A stretch of 64,000 nucleotides of DNA from Lunularia cruciata (lineage: Eukaryota > Streptophyta > Marchantiopsida > Lunulariales > Lunulariaceae), in contig OX419760.1 in assembly GCA_948567375.1 (NCBI GenBank), positions 46,686,001 to 46,750,000 on the forward strand, written 5' to 3'. Within the stretch, counting starts at the first letter, position 1. Every line of letters starts with the position of its first letter. The notes under the pieces are model-generated. The model made no database searches. It saw only the letters and a program-made list of their open reading frames with translations, and had not been told where the DNA came from. The translations under genes and the position numbers were made by a program. Positions 44,815 to 55,798 of the stretch are shown piece by piece.

Positions 44815-46880
44815 CTACTTCTCTGATCTTTCTTCTCCTTTACACCTCCAAATCAGCTCCTTGACATGTTCACTGTACTCTTCTAGTTCATTGTGAATAC
44901 TTACAAAGATGCTCTCAAACTTGGCATCACCATGCTTGCACAACTTCTGTATAAACTTGGTTAATATGGCAGTGGAGAAGGTCTTGGCTTCTAAGGTGTG
45001 TATTTCTAACTTTAGCTCCTGCAGCTTAGCCTGGTGAGCTTGGGTCATAATAATCAATTCCACTTTGATCTTTAGCTTATTAGCAATGTCATCCATGACT
45101 ATAAGAACTTGCAATTGTTCCCTATCTATAGTATCATGGATGGTTTGCAAATCCATCACCACCTCTTGTCTGACTTGTACTTGAAGGATATGGGTCCTAT
45201 CCTCATGGTCAACCATGATCATGGATAACTCCTCAATGCACATCTTGGCTACTTTCAAGGCGGCATGATGAGATTGCTCCTCTACGGCCTTCTCCTTCTA
45301 TAGACCATCTAGCTCCTTCTTCAGAGACATCACCTCCTTGTCCCGAACATCCAACTCATTGGCATGCTTCTTCTTCATGTCCTCTACTCACTGCTTGGAT
45401 CTACCTTTGATAGTTGTCAAGTTGGACTGTAGTTGGGTAATCCGCTACCTCACACTTGTTATCTCCTCCTTCATCTTGGAGATCTCTTGATCCTTCTCTT
45501 GCATATTCTTCTCCTATGCAGTCTTGTAATACACAAATGCCTTCTCTCATTGATTAGACCTTGTCTTCATCACTACAAGGTCTGCCTTGATGCTCCGTAA
45601 TTCCTCCTTGTGCTTCATTAGCATGTTGTCACTATTATGCTTCCAAGCCTTGTAGTTGTCAAAAATCACAGCAAACTCACCTTGCTTTGTCTTCAAGGAG
45701 GCTTCTCGGTTTTCTAAAACAACTTCAAGGTGATAAATTTGTGCCTCTATGGAAGTCAGGTCTTCTTCCCTCTGTAGTGCCCCACTCCCTCTTCATTGTG
45801 CTCCATAGCCATGGTCACCATACAGACCTGTCCCTTCTGCTCATGCTAGCCATTATCAAAGACGGACCATTTCTTGAGATTCACTTCCATCATTATGTTG
45901 GTTGTCATGCACACCACACTCTTTGATTTCTATGAGTTTGGCCTCTAGGTGCAAGATGTGAGTGTTGGCTTTGACCAACTCCCTTGGCTACCACTTGTTT
46001 CTCCCATGTGGTGGCTGTTTGAATGTGGAAGTGAAAGAAATCAATCAATCTCTTGTGATCCGTCACTGTAGGGTCAATTTCTTGGTAGGCAAGGAGTAGT
46101 TCTTGTAGAGTCTTTGGTACTGGTTCCAACATGGAGACAACCCAAGATGACAATGAATGATAGTTGAGAGGGTACATTAAGGACCCCTTTGTGTACACCA
46201 ATGGGTTTGGCTTGGGCACTAGTGCCTCACTTGGTGAGGTCACCACACCTTCACTAACTTGCAATAGGTCTCAAGTCAGGGAGAGGATCATTGGGGTACA
46301 CTTCACTCATGGTGCTCCTGAGGTGCTTGCTGGTTCCCTTTCTCTGGTTCAAGACTATTTAACCACCATCTCCTTTTAGTCTAATACTCTTAGGAGGGGA
46401 TGAATTCTGTAATAATTTGGTCCAAGTCCAAAGACACCTATCTTCTTGGTCCTTTTCCCATCTCTTCACTAGAAATTCCTTCCACTCACTTGGGATGGTG
46501 AGGGCAGGACTGTCTTGAATGGAGTGTAGGATGGTTCTTGACAAGGAGTACCACCTGATGAGTGTCTCCTTGAGGGACACCTGAACTATCACATCTTCTG
46601 CACATATTGGTGTCATGGAAAGAGTCTTCTTTTGCAATTTAGATATCAGGATCTCTTCATCCTCTTCATCCACCAAAACATCTCCTTGGTCCAAGATGGT
46701 CTAGTCTAGCATGTCCAACTTTGTTCTCAGGACCGGTAGTTGCAAGAGCAGATTGAACTTCCCCTCTTGCATCCTTTCTTGCTTCTCCCTTGTTGGAAGA
46801 CTCCTTGATATTAGAGAAGGAGTTCTCTTGCTCTTGGGGCACTATGCCCACAATTGGCAAAAGTTCTCTCTCCTATGCCA
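44815..46880 (-). pseudogene. Gag-like coiled-coil ORF, element D
   Basis: Least damaged copy of the element B gag C-terminal half. Minus frames: 46860-46666, 46694-46359 (LVKRWEKDQEDRCLWTWTKL), 46264-45905 (SEALVPKPNPLVYTKGSLMY), and 45258-44815 (147 codons, ELSMIMVDHEDRTHILQVQV and a heptad-rich stretch). Stops lie between them. The N-terminal globular part is missing because an LTR fragment replaces it at 46890. Function unknown. Confidence 0.6.
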
Positions 46881-46889
46881 TGATGTTGA

Positions 46890-47545
46890 TGATGATGCCA
46901 TATACACATTGCTACACAACATACATTGATGTCAACATCATACACTATAGAAGCACAACTCACACATAAGTCATACATAGACTCTAAAGTGCTACAATAA
47001 TCAGATTGTTTACAACTCTCAAATACACTCCACTCAAATCAATAAACTCTATAAACTGTCAATAACTGGACACTAATTATAGTCAAGCCACACCCACTCT
47101 AGATAAGAGAATCTAGATGACGCTCAATAGCCTCTATCCACCATAGCTAGGAACTCAAAGGCTCAACATCATGGAAGTGAACTCTCTAGAGCTACACTTT
47201 GAAAGTATACCCCCTATACTTGAGCTAGGTCTGAAACCCTAATGGTCCCATTGACGGCACACTCGACAGTGCAAACGGTGCAAAGTGATGGTGGGCCCCA
47301 CCGTGAAGTCAGTACCTTGAACACAAAATCTGATTGTCAAAAAGCAGTCTTTAATAAACTACTAAAATAACTCTAACTACTATCACTAGAACTTCAGTGT
47401 TTGAGCAATCTAGATGTGACACTACAAATTTCATGATAGCTGTCATGCATATATACATTGCTACATAACATACATCACTATCAACATCATACACTATAGA
47501 AGCACAACTCACACATAAGTCATACATAGACTCTTAAGTGCCACA
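46890..47545 (-). repeat. Two LTR starts of element E in tandem
   Basis: Minus strand: TGTGGCACTTAAGAGTC begins at 47545 and TGTAGCACTTTAGAGTC at 46996. They share about 100 nearly identical bases, 549 bp apart. The first follows a polypurine tract and is the 3' LTR of element E. The second is truncated at about 46890 where element D begins. Confidence 0.7.
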
Positions 47546-47556
47546 ATCGCCCCCTA
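47546..47556 (-). promoter_or_regulatory. Polypurine-like tract of element E
   Basis: Minus strand CTAGGGGGCGAT lies immediately before the LTR start at 47545. Confidence 0.7.
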
Positions 47557-47699
47557 GTTGGTAGTAAGGTCCCTCTAACTCCAGTTAGCCATCTACTCCA
47601 AATACATGGTATACCCTATGATAGGCAAAGATCAGAAGGCCAAGTTTTATGGAGCCCCATTGTTAGTAGCATGTTTGCAATCTATACCATATAAAGAAT

Positions 47700-48031
47700 G
47701 AACGAGCTATATGTCAAGTACATCTAGGACATTACCACTATCCTTGAGGAACCACCATGAGGGGATGAGTCATACATGCCATATACCATCCTCTTGAATA
47801 GCTATCACACACTAACATAGTAGTAGCTCCACTAGAAGAGCCACATAACATACACCTCAAGCCTTCATGTCCAAGTGCCAAGCTTGGGTCTATAGTACCA
47901 TGAATGTCTGGGAGGTGGCATGGCACACAATTGTGCACATGATCCTTCCAAACAACACCATCACGTCCTTCAAACACAAGAACTCCAAATGGCAAAACCT
48001 CACGCACTCTCAAGATAGTGTGGCCTATCAA
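47700..48031 (-). pseudogene. PHD-like zinc finger at the end of Pol, element E
   Basis: Minus frame 48031-47738 reads ILRVREVLPFGVLVFEGRDG, then CVPCHLPD, CMLCGSSSGATTMLVCDSYS, then RGWYMACMTHPL. After a TAG and a TAA it ends CPRC (about 47715). This is the Cys4-His-Cys3 layout of a PHD finger with two ligands lost (CDSC to CDSY, WHMAC to WYMAC). PHD fingers read histone H3 tails, so a targeting role for the intact parent element is plausible, by analogy with chromodomains. The stops and lost ligands make this copy inactive. Confidence 0.7.
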
Positions 48032-49040
48032 AACATCAAGTGTCGTCGGTGTTATGTGTTGTAGATATACATAATAACATGGATGAAATCTATGAATTGA
48101 GGGTCTATAACCTCGTCATTGAATGGTAGCATAGCATAAAGTATCTCTATGCTGAGCAATCACCAAGTTCTCAAAGGCCATCGGCATCACTCTCTGAAAG
48201 ATCTCTACCTGTTGAGAACATGCGCTCATCCATACATCTAGATCATCCAAGTCCAAGACTACAGTAGCATTTTGACAAATGGATGCAAGTAAATCTGGAT
48301 CTCATGCATAGAGTAGAAAGTACAGAGAGAAGGATGCTAAGGAGGCTTGCCAGCTGAATTGATAGCCCATGGCCAACTAAGGTAATTGGGGATCCCAATC
48401 TCCCAAGTCGCCTTTGTGCAAACCATACTTTTGCAATCCTCTCTTCATTGTTTGAACCACTTTCTCTACTAAGCCATTGGCCTCAAGGTGATCTCAAGAG
48501 GTAGTATGGTTATCAATCAAATCCTTGTCACACAAGACTTGAAACTCCTCCAAGAACTTTGTACCCTGATCAGTCAAAACCTCCAAAACCAAAAACAAAA
48601 CCAAAAATGGTGTACCAAAATGACTAAGAACTTGATTCATGAACGAGTAAGCTATCCCTTCACTATACTTCTTAGGAAGTGCCACCAACTGAATCCACTT
48701 GGAATAGTGCTCCACCATCACCAAGACATACTTATGAGGTCTCAGAGTCAGTGGTAAAGGTCTAGCAAAGTCCAAACTCCAACGGTAACCCAATCCCATG
48801 ATAGGTATGGGTGTAACTAGGAGCATTGAATGATGCTCCAACTCAGTCACAAACCACCCATATGGCACCAAACTACTTTACCTTGGTCTATATACTGCAC
48901 TCCCAATAATGACTCTGGAGTAAGCTATATGTATACTTTACTCCAAAATATCCTAGCTTCTCATGAGCATGATGGACTAACTATGGTCTTTGAGAGAAAG
49001 TGGTACAACTCGCACTCTACCATCCTCCTATATATGCAAA
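48032..49040 (-). pseudogene. Integrase of element E
   Basis: Minus strand. Zinc-binding part about 49040-48890: LVHHAHEKLGYFGVKYTYSL. Core 48871-48494: YRWSLDFARPLPL with the first Asp, KYVLVMVEHYSKWIQLVALP, LTDQGTKFLEEF with the second Asp. The Glu is in LVEKVVQTMKRGLQKYG beyond a stop (about 48470). All three catalytic acids are encoded but at least three stops and shifts separate them. It may come from the same group as element A, which lacks its integrase. Confidence 0.8.
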
Positions 49041-49309
49041 AGGTATCTACACTCCAATTTGAACCATTTGGCTCACTGAAGAACATGGTCTCTCTCCTAA
49101 GTGAGTTTTTTCATGTTCCCAAACTCAAGAGTTTTACGTGATGGTGAAATGAGAAGTTGTTTTGTGTTCATATGAACTCAAGGATTTTCTACTATGTTAC
49201 ATAAGCTCGGGGCTTATTTGTATGTCACTTAAGAGCAGGAGTTTGTTTATGTTATTGGGGTCTCAAGAGTATTTGAGACAGTGGTAGTAGCAAGGGGTTT
49301 GGAGGGGCA
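49041..49309. other. Anonymous DNA upstream of the E integrase
   Basis: RT and RNase H would be expected here on the minus strand, but nothing recognisable is present: element E is truncated. Confidence 0.35.
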
Positions 49310-49518
49310 TCGAGAAAGAAAAAAAAACCTCAAAAGGTCTGGAGAGAGAAAAGAGAAGGAGGGAGAGAGGAATTTGGGTGAAGCGGTTTTTTGGAACAGG
49401 GGGAAAAAAGTTTTTTAGGAGAGTGAGTAACGGAGGAAGAAGAAGGAGGAGAAAAAGAAAGAGGGGGGTTTTTTTGGGAAAGCAGGGAGTGTGGAAGAGT
49501 GAAGAGGGCTGGACAGGA
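49310..49518. other. Purine-rich stretch
   Basis: About 200 bp, mostly A and G on the plus strand, with runs of A and G. It can form long minus-strand frames of low complexity (Pro/Ser/Leu), which I do not take as genes. Confidence 0.6.
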
Positions 49519-49703
49519 GAATTTTTGCAAGAAAAATGAAAGGGTTGTGAGTGGTTGCTGGAGGCAATTTTTGCAGGACTGTGAAATGTTTGGTGAGAGG
49601 GCAGAGAAGAAATTTTTGCAGGAATATGAAGTGGTTTGGTGAGGGTTTCATGAAGAGAATTTTTGCAGGTTTGAAGGGTTGGCTTGAGGGTTTGAGGATA
49701 GTG
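49519..49703. repeat. 46-bp degenerate minisatellite, four units
   Basis: Units marked by ATTTTTGCA start at 49521, 49567, 49612 and 49659, followed by a GAAnGGTTnGnGAGGG-like stretch. Confidence 0.8.
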
Positions 49704-49744
49704 GGGTAGGATCATTTGCATGAGCTGCACGATAGAACCTACCA

Positions 49745-50480
49745 AATAGATGAAAAAATTGGCCCCCTTGATTACTTGGGTTCTTTGTTTCTAGGTGGCT
49801 TTTTCTCTTATTTTGGTCTGCACTCCACCATAGGGTCTTTTCCTTTGGATTGAGTCTCCACATTCCCTCTAGTTTCTTCTTTGACTTTCTCCTTGGCCTC
49901 TCATGATCTTCTAGCACTTTTGCTTCTTGGTGGGGCTAGGGGTTCTTTGGATAAAAATTTTGCTTCTTCTTGGTTGTCTTTGGCCTAGTCTTCTTGATCT
50001 GCACTCTGAACTTCAGGATTTGGTAAAGATTGTGCATCTCTGTATTGCTCCTAGCCCTCCAATTTGGATGTTGACTCCTTCAAGGTGAGGGATTTATTTT
50101 CTCTCCTTCTTCTTCCTCCATGTCTTTTGCTTCCTCCTGTGAAGATACATTGATTACATGGGGGTTATTCCTTGTTCTCTTGATTATGTTTTGCTTCTTA
50201 CTCTCAAGATACATCAATTACTTCGGAGTTTTTCCTTGGTCTCTTGACTGGGTTTTGAGATCTTCATGGTATTGATCTCTTCTTGACTGTAGTGGTTCTC
50301 TCTTCATCCACTAGTACAAGCTTACTAGTTTCCACATATTTTGCATCTATAACTTGGTACTTCCAAATGATGGTTTTCACTTTGGGTTGCAAGGTGAATC
50401 CAATGTCACCTTGCTGGGTGATAGTGGCTTGGGAGTTTCTTCCTCTCTGCTCTTTTCTTAGCTATTTTAGCCCCTTGTAG
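49745..50480 (-). pseudogene. Gag-like fragment related to family G, reverse
   Basis: Minus strand near 50440-50290 encodes QGDIGFTLQPKVKTIIWKYQ followed by VIDAKYVETSKLVLVDEERT. This aligns with WEVDAEFIQTGKFVQVDKEV of family G. Charged sequence follows toward 49750. Broken by stops. Confidence 0.45.
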
Positions 50481-51040
50481 AAGTGTGTGGCAAATGGGGC
50501 TAGGCATGTTGCTCCTCCATCTTTTGCAAATTCTCTAAGTATGCTCCTTGCCTATAAGTCCTATAAGTAGAAAAAGTGAGCTCAATTCACCAACTCCTCT
50601 TGAAACATATACTCAAATATATTCAATAAAAATCAATATAAATAGCCACAATGCTTTCCTGATGTGTTTAAAGCTATCACATCAAGAAACATGAAATTTA
50701 TTGCGAAAGCAAATGCCTTACCATCTCTGAAAGCAGGTGTCTTGCATCATTGTTCAAGACAATATCAAATTTATCTACTAAACAGTTGAGGACAAACTGG
50801 AAAACCATTTAAGCAAAGTGAGCTTCTTGCTAACATTGTACTGATATTTGCTACTTGTCTATATAATCATTTGTTTCAGATAAATAGTTAGTCAAGCTTG
50901 ATATCCAACCGGGCTAGGTGAATAAGGGCTATGGTTAGACTTGTGTTACCACTTTTCAGTTAGGGTAGAACCATGTAAGAAACAGCAGAAAGTTCCCATC
51001 AACTTCAAAAATTTAACTTTACAACCTGTCAGCTTTTGCG
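50481..51040. other. AT-rich spacer
   Basis: No gene recognised. Confidence 0.3.
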
Positions 51041-51420
51041 GCTCAGATGACAAAGTCAATTAGTAGTGGGATTCGAGACGGGACCCTACCAACACCTGCT
51101 CATGCAGATGGTCTCCATCCCTTCTGTCTGGTTCCATACTCTGGACTCAAAGTCACTGCTGTCACCGGCGACGACTTTCGTTACAGATTCGATTGCTGCC
51201 ATACTTTTAGCACCTTACTTCGAGTTCGGCCGGCCGTCATGGGAATTTTCGCCTGTTCAGACGAATGCATTTCTCTCTTGATCAGCAAGCGCGCTTTATC
51301 CAAGACATCTTCCATAAGGATTGGAACCACAGCTCGGAAAAAAAGGTGTGTCCGCTCATCATTTGATTCCCCTGTAGAAAGAAGTTGTAATTGATAGCCC
51401 TTACGATACCAACACATTTT
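51041..51420. other. Possible host gene fragment, strand uncertain
   Basis: Less AT-rich than its neighbours and open on both strands (plus 51047-51394, minus 51417-51181). The minus reading (LMEDVLDKARLLIKREMHSS) looks more protein-like. I do not recognise it. It lies about 420 bp upstream of the hydrolase fragment. Confidence 0.25.
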
Positions 51421-51841
51421 GCATCCAATTGGGAAATATTCATCTCTTCGGTGTAGGGATCAAGGGTCTAGTAGATAGGGATATATCTCGGCCAAGGGTA
51501 GATTCTACTTTGGTGTTTTAAGCATCCTAGTAAATAGGAACTGTCTTCACAGAGGTGCGGTGTCGAACGCGTTCTGGGGGCCTTCATCTCTTCCATGTCT
51601 TGGTGGCAGAAGTCTCCTCTGCGGTACCTCCAAATGTCCAGTTCCGAGGAATTAAAGACAGAGAATTAAAAAATTCAAGTTAAATTCAATTATTTCTTGA
51701 ATTTACTGGTACTCTTAGACTCTTAGACTAGATTTGAGTAGTTCAGTAGTAGGCCTGACTCATTTGATACATCTTTTGCCACGGTTCTGAACATTGACGC
51801 TTGACAATGAGCTCGAACGACCACATTGAATCTGTTTCTGC
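51421..51841. other. Possible intron or leader DNA
   Basis: Ends in a clear acceptor (TTTCTGCAATTGCAG) at 51827-51851, suggesting intron sequence before the hydrolase exon. Confidence 0.3.
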
Positions 51842-51851
51842 AATTGCAGGA

Positions 51852-51955
51852 ATTGACACCGGATGTGTATAAACTTGTATCCGAGAAAGAGCCCGATGCG
51901 GTCGTTGTGCTTTCCCATGTACTCCTGTTCGACGACGCTCGACAAGGCTCGACGA
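51852..51955 (+). pseudogene. Alpha/beta hydrolase 5' exon fragment, plus strand
   Basis: After the acceptor the frame reads ELTPDVYKLVSEKEPDAVVV, then LSHVLLFDDARQG. It aligns with VEKLNDSLYDFKTCVPGEEK and VIFFHGIAIDDARKK of the 31 kb gene, and the acceptor sits at the same codon as the GAACAG candidate there. The oxyanion HG is HV here. It is cut off and continues straight into family G. Confidence 0.6.
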
Positions 51956-53893
51956 AAATCATTCATGAGACCATGAGGTGGAAGGTGACAAGCAGTGAGG
52001 AGTTGGAGAGGAAATCCCCATGGGTTGGACAGAAGAAAATTAGAGGAATATACTCAGTCCCGATGCAGGCTAACAGGAGCAATGACCATGAGATGACCCA
52101 GAAGATCAAGGACACTTTTGGAGAACCTCTCAACTGCAACAATGGTTTGCAAGTTCTAGTTTATGAGCTGACCCAGAAGATCAAGGAAACTTTTGGAGAA
52201 CCTCTCAACTGCAACAATGGTTGGCAAGTTCTTATTTATAAGGACCCAGCTCAACAAGCAATTGTGAAAGCGATTATGAAGTTGTGTTGTCACAAACTGA
52301 CAACTTACTTAACCAATGCCAAGGCGTCTTCTTTCATAAAATGTACAAGAGAGAGCCTGTCAATTGGGCTTGGATGTTCTACCTACAACCCCAAGCCCTT
52401 CAACATGACTTCTTTGATGAGAGTGGAGCAACTTACCTAGTCTCCATTCAGATCTATTTTTACATGGGACATAACTTACTAAATGAGGAAGATCACAAGA
52501 GATTCCCAAGTCGTTATCCTGCCAAAGATTACTTTACTTTCCAACCCAAAGGGAAGTCAATGATTGAGAGATATTGGGGGGTGGATGCAAAATTCATCTA
52601 AACAGGCAAATTTGTGCAAGTGGACAAGGAGGTGGTGAACACCAAGCCAAAGAAGAAACAAGCACCACCCGCCTAGACTGTCGCCCCAACCAAGAAGCGG
52701 GCAAAGGAGAACCCTCTGATCATCTATGTGGCTTCCAGAACAAAGAAAGAGGAAGAAGCTGGTACGGAGGAAGAGACCAAAGAAGAGGAATAAGGGTCCT
52801 TCAGTCTGCAGTAAAAGGAGGAAAACCAAGAAGAAGAAGAAGAAGAAGAAGAAGACCAGATCAAGGATGCACAGTCTGCTCCCAAACTCTTAATATCCAA
52901 AGATCAAGAAGAAGCGCAAGGGAAGGATAAGGAAACCCAAGAGGATGTGCCTGGCCTTGAGCCGATACCCCCAACTCCCAGGCCTTGATCCCAATCTTTG
53001 GAGAAAAGGGATACACACCAGGAAGAGGGAGATGAACTTTGGCCAACAGACTAGCAAAGGGGCCGAAGTAGAAGAAGAGGTGGATGTTGAAGCAGAGGGA
53101 ACCTAACTGCAGATAATGAAAGAAGCCAAAGTCCATGCTTCAACAGAGAAGGAGGAAGGGTTGAACCACTGCAAGCCAAGTTTTGGAGAGAGCCAAATTT
53201 GTCATTCATTTGGTGGGGTTGGTGTTGCAATTGATGGAACTCCTGCTACCCTGTACCAGCACGAGTACCAAAAGATTGTAGATTATACCACCTTTCTGTA
53301 GTGAATACACAAGGAGATTTATACTCAAAACGTCCAAGAAAGTTAGCTCCAAGAGAAGTGATCCGGAGCTGAGATTGCTTCAAGGAGGTACCAAAGAAGG
53401 TGAATGCCTTGGTGTATGAAGTATTCAAAGAGAAGAAGAAGAATGTCTTCTTGCTTCTGGGCTCCAAGGTTAGGAGAAAGAATTGGGCAAGGTCAAGGGC
53501 AAGGTCAAGGTCAATTGAGAAGAATTGGTCATGGAATTAGGGAAGCTATGGATGCAGAAGAAGGAGAACGGACTCAACAACAAAGATCAGCTCCAAGCTC
53601 AAGACAAGGTGGTGCAGAGCTTGGGCCAAGAGTTGAATGATATCATGGTCAAGAATGCAACTTTGGATCTCCAGATGCTTGAGTATCAAAAGGAGGTAGC
53701 CATGCAGTTGGAGGCCCAAGCAAAGGAATTGGCTTTGGCCATGGAGAAAGAGGTAGAACAAGTGTGCATGCACAGGAAGTTCAATGAAGAATTTCAGGTG
53801 AAGTGCTTGCAAATCAAAGCAAAGGAGGAGGAACTCCAGCAGGTGGAAAAGGTCTGGGCGCAGTTTGTGGAGATGCTCCAAGAAGAAGCCTAA
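51956..53893 (+). pseudogene. Gag-like coiled-coil ORF, family G copy 3
   Basis: Longest G copy. Open pieces 51826-52440 (which include the hydrolase fragment), 52284-52601 and 53525-53893. Motifs: IKDTFGEPLNCNNGLQVLVY twice, AIVKAIMKLCCHK, NLLNEEDHKRFPSRYP, TGKFVQVDKEVV after a TAA, an acidic linker (about 52740-52860), then a coiled coil (QKEVAMQLEAQAKELALAME). Frameshifts and stops remain. Unknown family. Confidence 0.65.
52096..52245 (+). repeat. 75-bp in-frame tandem duplication in G copy 3
   Basis: Two units, 52096-52170 and 52171-52245, each with ACCCAGAAGATCAAGGA and AACCTCTCAACTGCAACAA. Copy 1 has one unit. The frame is kept (25 residues added). Confidence 0.9.
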
Positions 53894-53924
53894 GGGAGAG
53901 CAACATACTATCAAACACACAAAT

Positions 53925-54088
53925 TGTGGTTCTATCAGAGTGGTTTCTGCCCAAGAGGTTAAACAGTAAACACTAAATGCATTACAGCTTATGACACTTT
54001 CTCTTCACTTCTAGCCAGTTTAAACCCATATTCACTATCAACTCATCTTACAATTTATTTACTAGTATATGAACATTGGGGTGTTACA
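53925..54088 (-). repeat. Repeat R end fragment, module copy 3
   Basis: Same as 29505-29674 and in the same place after the G coiled coil. Confidence 0.7.
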
Positions 54089-54556
54089 CATATCTCATCA
54101 TTTCCTTCTCTCTTTGTTTACATACTTTATAGCGTCCTCCTTGCTTAAGTATTCTTTTGATTTGAGAAAGTTACAAAGGAATAGAATTCTTATCTTATTA
54201 TATTTTCATCAAATAGAATTTGTGTCATGATTTGTAGCAATAACATTGCAAAAATCATTGTTTGGCTCCAAAATGAGTCTTTGAACCTAGTCTCATGATC
54301 AGTGTGGTAATATGGTAGTCCTAAAAATCGATGGGATACAAGATGAAAACAAACATTTAATTGAATTGCTGATGATAGTATTTACAATTGTCATTTCGCA
54401 ATTGTTGTTCCAAAGGAATAGCAAGATCGTATAAACAAACCAAAATTGCATCAAATATCCTCCACCGTTTTCCTTTTCCTGACGGGCAAAAGTTAAATAC
54501 TCAAACTTTACCTAGCTATACTAAGAGATACTCAAACCGTAGCTAACCGTAGTGGG
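54089..54556. other. Spacer between G copy 3 and hydrolase copy 3
   Basis: Nearly identical to 29675-30141. No gene. Confidence 0.4.
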
Positions 54557-55798
54557 TTAGATCTCAAGTCCTAAGATCTTTTCTCCTATGAACTTTTGTA
54601 AATTGATGTACCTATCCGAGGTCAAGGCCCCTTCTAATGGTGGTTTACATATATTGAAGTGGTCACTGTTCTGCATCACAGTATGAATATTTGATGCCCC
54701 ACTGACGGCAGATGCCTCGGTGACTATTGTTCCTTGAAATTTACCCTGTGCGGAAAAGTATCAATTTATTAGAGTCTTTATTTCTAATCCCACTGCTTTC
54801 TAATTCTTCCTATGTAAATGAGCAACACACATGTACTTCATTTTTTTAATAAATTTCTAGGTTTTTACTTGTCAGGGTTCACTGAGACTAGAGTTAGGAT
54901 CTAGATAGATGTAGTTGCCTTCAAAGAACTTCAAAGAGACGCAAAAAGCTTATGGAAACCTGAAGTTCCAGATGGGATTCTCATGCGCACTTTAGAACAA
55001 ATTCATTTCATATAAATGAGCGTGATCTTATGATTTGGTTACCAGTTGTATAGGAAGACTTTCGTGTACATCTTGAACCTCCACGGCCCTCGACCCCTCG
55101 TGCAGTTGGGCTTTGTATGCTAAGGCTTCGAGAAGTTTATTGAATTGGTCTTCGTTTCTGGCAAGAGACTTGTTGTGCTCCGAAAGTAGCTTGACCAATG
55201 GGTTGCGTTCCCCCTGAGAAACTGGGAAGAGCTTATTGAAAGTAGCCTCTTCCAAGGCTCTGTGAGGAGTTGCGTAAAAGAATATGCCACCCAGGTTTTT
55301 GAAGAATAGCTTGCATTTGGGACTGTTGCTGTTTCTTTCATCTCTTGCTTTGCGAAACGCCTGGTCTATCATCTCTTTGACGATAATTCCTCCGAAACTA
55401 TGAGCGACAATGACTATCGGTATCTCTCTGGTCCCCCGTTTCTTAACTAGTTCAGGAATTATCATGTGGACGAAAAGTTCTTTGATATTGTGTGCATCAA
55501 GCCTGCCTTCTGTAGCAGTCGTATATTTGCTTGAATCGTAGACCGCTGCTAACGCCCGTATCACAAACTTGTTCTCTACTTGCAGCTTCTGATCCTCTTC
55601 GAATAATTTTTTCGGCCAAAGCTCATTGGAGTTTTCAAAAGTCCAAGTGCTGAAGTGTATATCTTTTTTCCGAGCGTCATCGATTGCAATTCCATGAAAA
55701 AAAATGACCACAGCTTTCTCCTCCCCCGGCACGCATGTCTTGAAGTCATAAAGACTGTCATTCAACTTTTCCACCTGTTCATAGGCACATGACTTCAT
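54557..55798 (-). CDS. SERAC1-like alpha/beta hydrolase, copy 3 (two exons)
   Basis: Exons 55798-55043 (252 codons) and 54745-54557 (62 codons plus TAA), phase 0, intron 297 bp. Same catalytic motifs as copy 2 (FFHG, AHSFGG with Ser134, NSDHF with His281). The donor is GTAACC instead of GTAAGT after a 3-bp loss, which should weaken splicing. Without splicing the protein ends after VTKS and loses the His-bearing end. Protein differences from copy 2 cluster at residues about 145-205 (for example EAFHQARK against QAFRKARD). Substrate unknown. Confidence 0.7.

Noticed and set aside
49263-49745. 160-codon Pro/Ser/Leu-rich minus frame
   Set aside because: Explained by purine-rich DNA and the 46-bp minisatellite read on the opposite strand. 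Low complexity, no domain.
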